Source of the DNA: Flavobacterium tagetis
Lineage (GTDB): Bacteria; Bacteroidota; Bacteroidia; Flavobacteriales; Flavobacteriaceae
Direction of reading: 5' to 3'
DNA length: 64,000 nucleotides
Assembly: GCF_016735615.1 (NCBI RefSeq)
Contig: NZ_JAERSF010000001.1
Span: 1,240,001-1,304,000, forward strand
Positions 42,463-51,272 of the stretch are shown piece after piece; position 1 is the first letter of the stretch, and every line of letters starts with the position of its first letter. The notes below the pieces were generated by a model. It saw nothing but the letters and a program-made list of their open reading frames with translations. It searched no databases and was not told the DNA's origin. The position numbers were made by a program, and so were the translations under genes.

Positions 42463-44337
42463 TTACCAGCCACCACCGCCTCCTCCGCCACCTCCTCTGC
42501 CAGAGCTTCCTCCTCCAGAACTTGCGCTGCTGGAACTGCTAGAAAATGAATTGTAGGAAGTTCTAAAATTTGAAACTGTTCTTGGGGTAAATCCAGAAGT
42601 GCTATCGGTGGTTTTAATCCAATTATTTTTGTAATTCTGCATTTTTAAAACGCCTGCAAATTTTAAATTCCACTCTTCTTCAATTCCTAATGCAAAGGCG
42701 TACGGAAGAATTTCTTCATAAATTGAAATGGTTTGATCGTTTTCTTCAAGTTTATAATCAAGTAATTCCTGTTCCCATCTTTCGATTTGTAGTTTGGTCT
42801 CGGCACCTAATTTGGTATATTTTCCGATGATGTTTAAATAAAGAAAAAATCCAGAAATGATAAGAAGGAATACAGATAAATCTAAAACGGAATAAATATG
42901 ATCTTTATGGGGTATAAAAAATATACCGAAAAAAAATGCGCCTACAAACAAGAGAAAAAACAAACAGACAGCAGTTACAGAAAAATCATTTTTGCGAAGA
43001 CTTTTTACTAAACCTCTAAGTAATAAAACCAAAATAACAAAAAATAGGCAGGAGAAAATGCCCGACCATAAAATGATTCCTTTGGCAAAGTGAGAATAAA
43101 CTAATATTGCAGGAATTGTGATGAGGAAACCGAGCAAAATCTGATTCCAATTTCCTAAATAATAGTCTTCTAAATTATATCTTTTTTCTAATGATTTTTC
43201 TAGTTTATTTTCGGCTTCATTAAGGATTAAATGCGCTTTTGAATCTAGTGTAAAAGAATCATTTTCTAGAAACAGTGCGTTTAGAACGATTTCATTTTCT
43301 TTATTTAAGTTTTCAGCTTCTTTTACTTTTTCAATAGAATACTCAAAGCCATCCTGCCAGCTTTCTTTTCCATTATCCTTAATTTTTACAAAACCTTTGA
43401 TAGAAAGCTCTATTATGCTGGCCAAAATATTTTTTTTGCCAACAGATTGATCTTTTATATATGCTAAAACAGGTGCAGAATACAGATTTTTTAAATCAAT
43501 ATTTTTTTGGTTGTTTTCAAGCAAAGGATCTTCTCCATATTTTTTCCAAGAATAGTAATAAAAACCGAGACATATTGTAAGCGCTAGAAAGGCATTAAAC
43601 ATCTTTTCGCTAAAAAGAAATTCTTCCATTTTATAATGAGGTCGAAAGAATGGCTGGTCAACAATTCCTTTAGGAAAACCTGCAGCAATTGTAAATCCTT
43701 CTTGCTTTTTCAGATTTTTTGAAGTGAAATACACAAAATTATCCACAATTTTAGCATTACAATCAGTTGCTTTTGATTCTAAAAATCCTGTATAACAATA
43801 GCTTTTGATCGCTTTTGCTGATTGTGGAAGAATAACTTTGGCGCTAACATTTTCAATTTCAAAGTCCCAATAATTTCCAGTTACATTCCAATACACTTCA
43901 TCCAAATCATCATAAGAATGTATTTGGGCTTCTACTTCATAAGTTATTTTGTAAATATGAAGTCCAGTTGGGAGGTATGCTTTTTTACTGCCTATATAAA
44001 CAGAAATCCATTCCCCATTTCCGGCAAGAGCCATATGATATGGCTCTTCATAACCATTTTTAGTGATGTTTAAAATTGTATAGTAATTGTTTTTAGAAGC
44101 CTTTGCAGAGTTACTCTGCAAAGGGAGTTTCCGATAAATTCCATGCTTTATTTGTTGTCCGTTGGCAAAGACTTTTATGGTTTCGGTAACGATCAGATTT
44201 CCATTTTTTTTTATTAGAATATCAGAATGAAATTGCTTTATTTTTTCATTTTCAGTGATAGAATCGTTTTGAGAGTAACATTGGAAGATAGTAAGAAGTA
44301 AAATGCTAACAGAAAATAGAAACCTAAATTTTTTCAT
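42463..44337 (-). CDS. DUF2207 membrane protein with glycine-rich tail
   Basis: 624 aa. Signal peptide (MKKFRFLFSVSILLLTIFQCYS), extracytoplasmic DUF2207 domain (about 30-220, with the ISVYIGSKKAYLPTGLHIYKI region), one TM (about 245-262), a cytoplasmic segment, three to four further TMs (about 400-500) and a C-terminal Ser- and Gly-rich tail ending in nine Gly and a Trp. Such Gly-rich tails occur in DUF2207 and TPM-domain proteins, possibly for oligomerisation. Function unknown. It lies 83 bp upstream of ogt with no overlap. Confidence 0.87.
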   Translation of the reverse strand: MKKFRFLFSVSILLLTIFQCYSQNDSITENEKIKQFHSDILIKKNGNLIVTETIKVFANGQQIKHGIYRKLPLQSNSAKASKNNYYTILNITKNGYEEPYHMALAGNGEWISVYIGSKKAYLPTGLHIYKITYEVEAQIHSYDDLDEVYWNVTGNYWDFEIENVSAKVILPQSAKAIKSYCYTGFLESKATDCNAKIVDNFVYFTSKNLKKQEGFTIAAGFPKGIVDQPFFRPHYKMEEFLFSEKMFNAFLALTICLGFYYYSWKKYGEDPLLENNQKNIDLKNLYSAPVLAYIKDQSVGKKNILASIIELSIKGFVKIKDNGKESWQDGFEYSIEKVKEAENLNKENEIVLNALFLENDSFTLDSKAHLILNEAENKLEKSLEKRYNLEDYYLGNWNQILLGFLITIPAILVYSHFAKGIILWSGIFSCLFFVILVLLLRGLVKSLRKNDFSVTAVCLFFLLFVGAFFFGIFFIPHKDHIYSVLDLSVFLLIISGFFLYLNIIGKYTKLGAETKLQIERWEQELLDYKLEENDQTISIYEEILPYAFALGIEEEWNLKFAGVLKMQNYKNNWIKTTDSTSGFTPRTVSNFRTSYNSFSSSSSSASSGGGSSGRGGGGGGGGGW

Positions 44338-44435
44338 TTGGAAAAACAGTTGTTTTTTTATGAAGGAAAAATAGTGTTTTTATTTATTTTCAGGGTTGAT
44401 TTTTTTTAAAATACTTTAATTTTTTTAGGAAACAA

Positions 44436-45011
44436 TTAGAAAGTCATTAATAGTCCACAATTTGATTCTTTTGCTTCTTGGTAAATCATAATTAGTTCTT
44501 CATACACATTTATAATTTTTTCATCAAAGTTTTCGGTTTCACAGATATCTGCAAAGGCTTCTTTTAAACTTATGAGTTCTCTATGAATATCAGTAATATG
44601 TTCAGAATTTACAAAACCAAGTCCCATTTTGCCCGGGTCTAGTGTGAAATTTTTATAACTTAGAAATTCTCCAAGTATATAATATTCACAGTTATATTTC
44701 AAATCAAGGTCATCGAATAACTCTAATAACGATTCCCAAACAAAGGATAAACCTAACTCTTGATCGGGATTATAATATTTTGTTAAGGCAAAATCTGCCA
44801 GTTCTTGAATATCTTCAGTTTCCAACTCTTCATGCCATTCCTTAGTGAGTTTTTCACCTGAATAGGGTGATTTTAAATTGTCTAAATTTTCATTTATAAA
44901 TGAAATGAGTAATGTCTCATTTTCTGTATCTCCAGCAGTAAGAATAATTTCTGATAATTCCTTTATGAATGCTGATGTGTTAAACAAAAATGATTTGTGT
45001 TCCATTGACAT
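44436..45011 (-). CDS. hypothetical acidic cytoplasmic protein
   Basis: 191 aa, not recognised. No signal or TM. Acidic and helical throughout (NENLDNLKSPYSGEKLTKEWHE; EDIQELADFALTKYYNPDQELG in part), with an aromatic centre FVWESLLELFDDLDLKYNCEYYILGEFL. The composition resembles small Bacteroidota immunity proteins (DUF1877/Imm-like), but no toxin gene is adjacent, so I do not assign that. The open frame is long, starts at ATG and is bounded by normal intergenic gaps, which supports a real gene. Confidence 0.65.
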   Translation of the reverse strand: MSMEHKSFLFNTSAFIKELSEIILTAGDTENETLLISFINENLDNLKSPYSGEKLTKEWHEELETEDIQELADFALTKYYNPDQELGLSFVWESLLELFDDLDLKYNCEYYILGEFLSYKNFTLDPGKMGLGFVNSEHITDIHRELISLKEAFADICETENFDEKIINVYEELIMIYQEAKESNCGLLMTF

Positions 45012-45132
45012 AGCGTTTGCTTTAAAATTTTCGCAAAACTATTTCATGGATGAACTCTTAACGGTCCAAAAAAGATATATTTATGTTGTTTTAAGGTTAA
45101 TAGAACTTACAATCAATGGGTTTTATAATAGG

Positions 45133-45948
45133 TTAATAGTTTTCTAAAACGAATTTGTAATTCAGATGGTTTTCAATCTTTTCGCTTGAGATTACTTTTT
45201 GAATGTTCGATTTTTCAGAATTGAATTTCGGTGAAGTTAAATTCATTTCAGTCGCTTTTTGAATATAATATTCTTTTCTTGTTGAATGAAAAGGAGCAAC
45301 AGCATTAAAAAGCTCATTCCATTTAGATTGATTTATGATGGCTTCAATAATGGCAATACAATCTTTCTGATGAATTAAATTTATTGGAGCATCTGGATTT
45401 TCTAGGTTTTCTTTTCCGGCAAGAAATTTTACAGGATGACGATCTTCTCCAATTAATCCGCCAAATCGTAAAATTGTACTTTCGAAATTTTGATTTTCTT
45501 GAAGAAGCTTTTCGGCTAAAACTAATTGTTTGCCACTCTCGGTGTCTGGATTTGGAATGGTTTCTTCTGTTACAAGACCATTGTCATCTCCGTAAACAGA
45601 AGTTGAACTTACAAAAAGCACCTTTTTAACCGTCGATTTTTCTATAAACGGAATTAGGTTTTTGATTTTTTCGACAAAAACTTTCTTCTCAGAACTTGGA
45701 TCGACTGTTCTCAGTTTTGGCGGAATATCTATAATTAAGATTTCGCTTTCAGCTAGAAAAGAATCAATGTTCTCAGAAATTCCATCGCTTTCAACAGTCA
45801 CTAAAAACGGATTTATTCCCGCATCTTTCAAAATAGAAAGTTTGTTTTCTGAAGTTGTTGATCCATTTACCGAATTTCCTTTTGCAATTAATGCTTTCGC
45901 TAAAGGAAGTCCAAGCCAACCACAACCAAGTATGCTGATTTTTTTCAT
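45133..45948 (-). CDS. NAD-dependent epimerase/dehydratase-like (YeeZ-type) protein
   Basis: Extended-SDR Rossmann protein of 271 aa from the ATG at 45948, where ISILGCGWLGLPLAKALI gives the nucleotide-binding GxGxxG at about 9-14; a 17-residue upstream extension is unlikely. It has VLFVSSTSVYGD (Ser/Tyr-type active region) and LRFGGLIGEDRHPVKFLAG. The TSVYGD Tyr lacks a clear YxxxK partner, as in YeeZ-type proteins of unknown substrate. Followed on the minus strand by another gene group; an octamer-armed repeat lies immediately upstream. Confidence 0.85.
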   Translation of the reverse strand: MKKISILGCGWLGLPLAKALIAKGNSVNGSTTSENKLSILKDAGINPFLVTVESDGISENIDSFLAESEILIIDIPPKLRTVDPSSEKKVFVEKIKNLIPFIEKSTVKKVLFVSSTSVYGDDNGLVTEETIPNPDTESGKQLVLAEKLLQENQNFESTILRFGGLIGEDRHPVKFLAGKENLENPDAPINLIHQKDCIAIIEAIINQSKWNELFNAVAPFHSTRKEYYIQKATEMNLTSPKFNSEKSNIQKVISSEKIENHLNYKFVLENY

Positions 45949-45973
45949 TTCTTTTAAGGTTACTTTAAGTAAT

Positions 45974-46038
45974 AATCTCGCAAAGTCGTAGAGTCGCAAA
46001 GAAAATTAAACTTAGCGTCTTGGCGACTTTGCGAGATT
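45974..46038. repeat. octamer-armed hairpin (TCGCAAAG type)
   Basis: Arms 45974-46001 and 46011-46038 pair at 23 of 28 positions around a 9-nt loop. Left octamers from 45978: TCGCAAAG, TCGTAGAG, TCGCAAAG; right arm, complemented: TCGCAAAG, TCGCCAAG, ACGCTAAG. It lies between the GNAT gene end and the epimerase-like gene start and has no separate terminator core. Confidence 0.82.
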
Positions 46039-46062
46039 AAAAGTCACAGAGATATTCTTTCG

Positions 46063-46512
46063 TTACAAAGTTAACGTAAATCGGACTTTGTCTTTTCCTT
46101 CTGCGCCCATTCTGTTGTAGAATTTAATTGCTCTTGTATTGAATTGGGGTGTTTGCCATTGTATGTTGACGCAATTGTTTTGTTTCCCGATTTCTTTTAG
46201 TTTTTCTATTAAAATTTCGCCAATTCCAAAACCTCTTGTTTCTTCTTCCAAAAACAGACAGTCCATGTATAGAAATGTTTGTGCGTTCCAAGTAGAAAAA
46301 TCAAAAGTATAGGATGCATAACCAACAATAGTTTCTTCTGTGGTAACAACCAAACAGAATAATTTAGGATTCTCGTCAAAAAGAGCTTTTTTCAAATGTT
46401 CCTTTTTTCCTTCTGGATTATAATCAGCCTTTTCAAATTCAGCATGTTTTTGGCATAAAACAACCAGTTTCGAAAGGTCTGAGATTTCACAATTTCTTAT
46501 TGAATATTCCAT
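46063..46512 (-). CDS. GNAT-family N-acetyltransferase
   Basis: 149-aa acetyl-CoA-dependent transferase. GNAT fold: N-terminal strand IRNCEISDLSKLVVLCQKH, central LFLEEETRGFGIGEILIEKLKEIGKQ (acetyl-CoA loop R/Q-x-x-G-x-G/A near 99-104), and C-terminal INWQTPQFNTRAIKFYNRMGAEG-type region. Substrate unknown. Overlaps the upstream LysR gene by 16 bp, so the two are coupled and may form a self-contained regulatory-enzyme pair. Confidence 0.9.
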   Translation of the reverse strand: MEYSIRNCEISDLSKLVVLCQKHAEFEKADYNPEGKKEHLKKALFDENPKLFCLVVTTEETIVGYASYTFDFSTWNAQTFLYMDCLFLEEETRGFGIGEILIEKLKEIGKQNNCVNIQWQTPQFNTRAIKFYNRMGAEGKDKVRFTLTL

Positions 46513-47399
46513 TGTAAGTTGATTTCGTTTTGTAAAAAGCTGATAAAATGATGAAAATAATCAGGATAGTTCTCATTGGCACGAATAGCAATGAAGTGTT
46601 TTCTCTTCAATCCATTCTTCCCAATTTTGACTGCTTTAATCGGATTGTTTTTTAAATGGGGCTGCAGTGCCCATTTTGCCATAGACATCACGCCCATATC
46701 TGCTTTTACCATTTCCAGAGAAGCTTCAGTTAAAGGCATCGGAGTTATTTTCTTCGGACTTACTTTGGCTGGAGCCAAAAGAAACTGATGAATGGTAACG
46801 GTTTCCAGCGGAAGCGAATGAATAATCAGATGTTCGGTGATGAAATCTTCTGCAACTACATATTTTTTGTCTGCCCAAGAATGATTTTCGGAAACTACCA
46901 TTACCATTTCATCTTGAAAAAGTTCAGTATATTTTATATGATTGTCTTTGATAGTATCGCTTACAATTGCAATATCGATGGTGTTTTCTAATAATTTCTG
47001 CAAAGGTATATGTGTTGCTTCGGCTACAATTTTTAATTCTACATTAGGATATAAAAGATGAAACTGTTTTAGAACCGATGGAAGCCAGTGATAACTCGAG
47101 AAACATTCGGTACTAATCCTGATTTCGCCAGATTCGCCAAAAACCATTTGTTTGATCTGAGTTTCAGTTTCAGCAAGTTTATTAAGGATTTCATTGGCCA
47201 CATCATAAATTTTCTCGCCTGCTTTTGTGAGAACCAATTTTTTATTGACTCTCAAAAAAATAGCCGTACCCAATTGATATTCGGCCTCTTTGAGCTGATG
47301 GCTTAAAGCCGATTGCGTCAAATGGAGTTTGTCGATGGCTTTCGTAATGCTTCCTTCCTCTACGATTGCTTTTATCAATTTTAGGTGTCGTATTTCCAT
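46497..47399 (-). CDS. LysR-family transcriptional regulator
   Basis: 300-aa regulator from the ATG at 47399 (MEIRHLKLIKAIVEEGSITKA); seven extra upstream residues are not family-like. N-terminal winged helix-turn-helix (about 1-60, LTQSALSHQLKEAEYQLGT) and an effector-binding substrate-domain pair (about 90-290). Cotranscribed with the GNAT gene (16-bp overlap) and divergent from a rhodanese gene by 147 bp. By the usual LysR rule it may control the divergent rhodanese gene; effector unknown. Confidence 0.93.
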   Translation of the reverse strand: MEIRHLKLIKAIVEEGSITKAIDKLHLTQSALSHQLKEAEYQLGTAIFLRVNKKLVLTKAGEKIYDVANEILNKLAETETQIKQMVFGESGEIRISTECFSSYHWLPSVLKQFHLLYPNVELKIVAEATHIPLQKLLENTIDIAIVSDTIKDNHIKYTELFQDEMVMVVSENHSWADKKYVVAEDFITEHLIIHSLPLETVTIHQFLLAPAKVSPKKITPMPLTEASLEMVKADMGVMSMAKWALQPHLKNNPIKAVKIGKNGLKRKHFIAIRANENYPDYFHHFISFLQNEINLQWNIQ

Positions 47400-47508
47400 T
47401 TTTGACGAATTAATACACAAAGAAACAAAATTTTAGACTGGTTTTTGTATGAAAAAAAGTAATGCTTTTGATGAATTCTTTTCGTTTTTATGGCATGAAA
47501 TCATCTTA

Positions 47509-47516
47509 TACTTTTG
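47509..47516 (+). promoter_or_regulatory. -7 promoter element for the rhodanese gene
   Basis: TACTTTTG fits TAnnTTTG, 30 nt before the ATG at 47547. No TTG at -33 spacing. Confidence 0.5.
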
Positions 47517-47546
47517 GAAAACAAAATCAATAAAAACACAATTAAA

Positions 47547-47942
47547 ATGGAAGCACAAATTAAACATTACGAAAACAAGTTAGCTTATGAAATGGATCCT
47601 TCAGATTTATTTGAAGCTTTAAACAATGGCGAAAAAATTATTGTAATCGATGCTAGAAGAGCTTTTGGTTACGATGAAGAACATATTCCGAATGCCTTAA
47701 ATATTCCGCATCGAGAAATGAATGAAGAAACGACCAAACATTTAGATAAAGATGTTTTGTATGTGACATATTGCACCGGAATTGGCTGTAACGCTTCTAC
47801 AAAAGGAGCTCTGAATATGACAAAACTTGGATTTAAAGTAAAAGAATTAATTGGTGGTCTAGAATGGTGGAAAATCGATGGTTTTGCAACTGAAGGTACA
47901 AAAGGAGTGAAGCAAGGTTTAAAAATAGAATGCGCATGCTAA
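47547..47942 (+). CDS. single-domain rhodanese-like sulfurtransferase
   Basis: 131 aa from the ATG at 47547 (a TTG 33 nt upstream is less likely). One rhodanese domain: VIDARRAFGYDEEHIPNALNIP (about 33-54) and the active-site loop YCTGIGCNAST with C76, the persulfide-bearing cysteine, and C81. The C-terminus ends CAC. It transfers sulfur between thiols or cyanide by family; physiological donor unknown. Divergent from a LysR regulator. Ends at an octamer-armed terminator. Confidence 0.9.
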   Translation: MEAQIKHYENKLAYEMDPSDLFEALNNGEKIIVIDARRAFGYDEEHIPNALNIPHREMNEETTKHLDKDVLYVTYCTGIGCNASTKGALNMTKLGFKVKELIGGLEWWKIDGFATEGTKGVKQGLKIECAC

Positions 47943-47948
47943 TTTTTG

Positions 47949-48067
47949 GTGCAAAGGTTCAAAGTGACATAGGTTCAAAGGTTTCTCAACATATCTAAAA
48001 AGCAAAAAGCACTATTTTATAGTGCTTTTTTTAATCTTTGTACCTCTGTACCTTTGCTTCTTTGAAC
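47949..48067. repeat. octamer-armed element with internal terminator (GTTCAAAG type)
   Basis: Left octamers, exactly tandem from 47949: GTGCAAAG, GTTCAAAG, TGACATAG, GTTCAAAG. Right octamers from 48036: CTTTGTAC, CTCTGTAC, CTTTGCTT, CTTTGAAC. Between them is a hairpin, AAAAAGCACTAT (48005) with ATAGTGCTTTTT, whose core AAAAGCACTAT equals that of the 8445-8608 element. It separates convergent rhodanese and SRPBCC genes. Confidence 0.87.
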
Positions 48068-48074
48068 CTAGATT

Positions 48075-48494
48075 TTAAGATTCTATTACAGCTTTTAATG
48101 CCTGTAGAATTGGATTTTCCTCTCCTTGCGGTTTCTCTTGAACTGCTCCAGGACGTTTATCTTCTTGAATTATTTCAAGTTTTGTTTTTTGATTTTCTTC
48201 AGTCAAAACATAACTCATGATGAAATAATTCTCTGGTTTATCTTCTAATCCTGGTCTCGGGAAAAACAAAGAATATTTAATTTTCTGATTTGGAACAACT
48301 TCTAAAACGGTTCCCCATTGCTCAAAAACTTGGCCTTCCCATTCATTTCTAAATCGTATTTCATTGCCGATTTTCCAATCAGTAATTAAATCGCTTCCGT
48401 ATTGCCATTGTTTGACTAACTCTGGTTTTGTCAATGTATTCCAGATTTTTTCTGCTGGAGCATTCAAAAATATTGTAGAAACATTTGTTGCCAT
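48075..48494 (-). CDS. SRPBCC/AHSA1-domain protein
   Basis: 139-aa single-domain protein with a START-like ligand-binding fold: LNAPAEKIWNTLTKPELVKQWQYG (about 10-33), ITDWKIGNEIRFRN and a terminal helix. This subfamily (AHSA1 C-terminal-like, YndB type) is widespread; ligand unknown. No partner gene adjacent: the M28 peptidase gene begins upstream on the same strand and ends 22 bp before its start. Likely cotranscribed with it. Confidence 0.9.
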   Translation of the reverse strand: MATNVSTIFLNAPAEKIWNTLTKPELVKQWQYGSDLITDWKIGNEIRFRNEWEGQVFEQWGTVLEVVPNQKIKYSLFFPRPGLEDKPENYFIMSYVLTEENQKTKLEIIQEDKRPGAVQEKPQGEENPILQALKAVIES

Positions 48495-48515
48495 GGCATT
48501 AGTTTTTAACTTTTA

Positions 48516-50909
48516 TTAAGGTTGTGGTTGTACAACTGGCTTGATGCTGTCTTTTGGAACAGTCAAACTATCTACCGGAACGACAGGCTCAATCGGTTTT
48601 ACTGGTGGTGTGTATCGTTTGATTTTCTGCTGAATCATAACTGCATCATTCAATACAAACGGCGTTGGCATCATCCAATTTTCTCTTGGTTTAACATTTA
48701 ATAACGGATTACTCATTAAATCGAATGAACTTTCGATTAAATCCATATCAAAAATAGCAGATTTGTTGATGTAGAAATCCATTTCAAGCGGTTCATTACC
48801 TACAACATAATAGCATAAAATTTTGCTGCCTTCTCTTTCCAAACGGTTTCCTTTTTCGCCAGAAGTTGATACTCCATTTGCTTTAAAGTTAAAGAACGTC
48901 ATTTTCGGATTAGCGTAGATGTCGTAACGGTTTACTTTTCTATTTGGCGTAATCTTAATTTTCAAATATCTATTATTCCCGATAACGCTATCTCTCAAAA
49001 ACTGAATTGTAGGTTTTGGCACATCAACAACAGGTGCAATAGCACTGTAAGTAAAAGTAGTATTGTATTTGCTTGACAGTGGAAGTGTATTTAAACCCAC
49101 AGCTTTTTGATTTTTCTCGCCTAAATAAGATTTAGTCCATTCGTCCAAATTAGTATCATAAGTTGTCCAAACAGCAGAATTGTTGTCGGCATTGTAAACA
49201 TATAATAAGCTGTTTGATTTGGCTTTGCCATATTCGTAACCTGAATGATACCCTGCGTAAGCGAAAAATGTGATAGAAGTAAGGAAGAAAACCACAATCC
49301 ACGCCCCTTTTTTAGCAAAAGCCCCGAATATTGGAAGTAATAATCCGAACAAAAGAACGGTTAAAATAGCACTTCCGTATAAGATTTTAAGTCCAAGACC
49401 AATTGGAAACATTACGATAAAAGGCGCAACAATGGCCAGAGCTGGAATAGAGAATATTAAATTCATTCCTAAACTGTAATGTTGTGTGAAGACAAATATT
49501 CCGAATAGCAATATTCCGAAATAAACAGGAATAATTAAGAAACCGGCTCCCGTTAAGCTGTTGGCTAAAAACGCATTAATGATAATCCAAACCAATAAAG
49601 GAGCCACAAAATGATTCATGGTAGTTTTGGCTTCGGAGAAATGATGATAGAAAGCAAAACAAATAGCAATGCTCAAGGTAACAAAAGCACCAATATAGGC
49701 ATGACCATTATAAGTAAATCCGTTTAAAAGATCAGAGTACTGCGGATAAATTTCGAGAATAAGTTTCCAACCTAAAAAGGTTACTAATCCTGCAATTATA
49801 AGAGATCCTAAAAGCGGAACAAAACCTTTGAAAATTTCTGTGAAAGTGATGATTCTTTTTACCCTTCCCACAAAAATGAACAAAACTAATAATCCAAAAG
49901 CAATCAGTGTCATTGGCATAACCCAAGTAAATGGATAGCTAATGAATGAAAATGGAGCACTGAAATAAACATTATCTTCTGTAGATTCTGTTTGATTTAA
50001 ATCAATGTTTGTAAAGTATTTTAGCAAAGGCATTATGTAAGTGCCTTGATGTGTCAATGTAGTTTTGTTTAAATGCTGAATATCGTCTTGCTGTGTGTGA
50101 TAGTTGAAATGACCATCGATAAAAGCAAAATTGAATCCTTGAATATTTCCTTGTTCTCTAAAAACGGTTAAATCAGTATCGTTTGGAAGCATTTTGTAAA
50201 TGCTGTACATCAGAGAATTTGAAACAGGATGAGAAGGTTTTGCTTTAGTAAATTCCTCAACCAAAGCCTGATTTCCTTTGTTGGTTTCCATTAGCATATA
50301 GCTTGGCCCAGAAGTTCCTCTTGCTTCAAAGTTTAAAACCAAGCCAACGTCTTTTGCCCAAGGATGCTTGTTTACAAATAAAGCAGCTCCGTTTAGTCCT
50401 AATTCTTCTGCATCAGAGAATAATATGATAATATCATTTTTTTGAGGATGTTTTGAGTATAAAAAGGCACGTATACCTTCTAAAATTGTTGCGACACCAG
50501 AAGCATCGTCGCTTGCACCTTTTGAGAAAGAATGTGGTGCACTGTCATAATGAGAAAGAAGTAAAAGTGCTTTTGTATTGTTTGTTCCTTTAATGCGTGC
50601 CAAAATATTTTTTGACTTTACCAAAAGACCTTTATCATTTAGAGTAAAACCTTCCTGTACGCTCGTTTCTAAACCAATTCTGTTTAATTCTAGTTTAAGA
50701 TAGTTGGCAACAAGTTCGTGATTGGTCGATCCAACATAGTGTGGTTTCTGTGCTATAATCTCAACCTGGTTAAAAGCTCTTTCGGTCGAAAATTCAGCAA
50801 GTGCTTCGTCGTCCTTAGAGATTCCTTGCGGCATCATCGTGGCATATATAATGCCTAGTAAAGCTAGAACGCAGACTATGGCTAGAATTGAGGTGGGGTT
50901 TTTTCTCAT
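48516..50909 (-). CDS. M28-family membrane metallopeptidase
   Basis: 797-aa zinc aminopeptidase with N-terminal TM anchor (about 5-24), peptidase domain (about 55-290) and about nine C-terminal TMs. Zinc ligands fit M28: HYDSAPHS (His near 119), ASDDASG (Asp near 131), DAEELGLNG (Glu pair near 166) and late HYH in the fold. The catalytic domain would face the periplasm. A Pro/Val-rich tail (PPVKPIEPVVPVDS) ends the protein. Probably degrades exported peptides. It follows a small zinc-finger gene by 16 bp. Confidence 0.92.
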   Translation of the reverse strand: MRKNPTSILAIVCVLALLGIIYATMMPQGISKDDEALAEFSTERAFNQVEIIAQKPHYVGSTNHELVANYLKLELNRIGLETSVQEGFTLNDKGLLVKSKNILARIKGTNNTKALLLLSHYDSAPHSFSKGASDDASGVATILEGIRAFLYSKHPQKNDIIILFSDAEELGLNGAALFVNKHPWAKDVGLVLNFEARGTSGPSYMLMETNKGNQALVEEFTKAKPSHPVSNSLMYSIYKMLPNDTDLTVFREQGNIQGFNFAFIDGHFNYHTQQDDIQHLNKTTLTHQGTYIMPLLKYFTNIDLNQTESTEDNVYFSAPFSFISYPFTWVMPMTLIAFGLLVLFIFVGRVKRIITFTEIFKGFVPLLGSLIIAGLVTFLGWKLILEIYPQYSDLLNGFTYNGHAYIGAFVTLSIAICFAFYHHFSEAKTTMNHFVAPLLVWIIINAFLANSLTGAGFLIIPVYFGILLFGIFVFTQHYSLGMNLIFSIPALAIVAPFIVMFPIGLGLKILYGSAILTVLLFGLLLPIFGAFAKKGAWIVVFFLTSITFFAYAGYHSGYEYGKAKSNSLLYVYNADNNSAVWTTYDTNLDEWTKSYLGEKNQKAVGLNTLPLSSKYNTTFTYSAIAPVVDVPKPTIQFLRDSVIGNNRYLKIKITPNRKVNRYDIYANPKMTFFNFKANGVSTSGEKGNRLEREGSKILCYYVVGNEPLEMDFYINKSAIFDMDLIESSFDLMSNPLLNVKPRENWMMPTPFVLNDAVMIQQKIKRYTPPVKPIEPVVPVDSLTVPKDSIKPVVQPQP

Positions 50910-50924
50910 GGTGAATAATACTAA

Positions 50925-51272
50925 CTATATTTCTTTTTTAACAAGCATAAAATAATCATTGTCCAAGGAACGATATCCTTGATCGTACAAGAAATAATAT
51001 GTATTTCCTGTTTTGGTTTGTAAAATGTTTGTAAAGAACTCAAAATCAAAACCTTTTGTTAGTAATTTATCTCTCGAGGCTTTAGATTTTCCGTCTACAT
51101 TTAACTCTGCCAAAATACGGTAATTTTTGCGTAACTTGTTGTTTATATTTCGCATGAAATTCGTACTATCTTTATTTATTTTGTTATTGTAGGCATTTCG
51201 ACAGCTGTCTGAGCAGAATTTCTTGTCTTCGCGACCAAAAATTTTAGCAGAACATTCGAGGCATGTTTTCAT
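50925..51272 (-). CDS. small zinc-finger protein
   Basis: 115 aa. The N-terminal zinc ribbon CLEC...CSDSCR (C4, C7, C20, C24) resembles DUF2116-type fingers. The rest is basic and helical (NKLRKNYRILAELNVDG) and ends in an aromatic, charged segment. Function unknown; nucleic-acid or protein binding is inferred from the finger and basic charge. Its start overlaps the stop of the upstream GNAT-nitrilase gene by 4 bp (ATGA), so the two are translationally coupled. Confidence 0.8.
   Translation of the reverse strand: MKTCLECSAKIFGREDKKFCSDSCRNAYNNKINKDSTNFMRNINNKLRKNYRILAELNVDGKSKASRDKLLTKGFDFEFFTNILQTKTGNTYYFLYDQGYRSLDNDYFMLVKKEI

Noticed and set aside
8445..48067. A CRISPR array, suggested by the many short repeats
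   Set aside because: Units are degenerate 8-mers in inverted arms around hairpins, with no identical repeats of 25-37 bp, no spacers and no cas genes.
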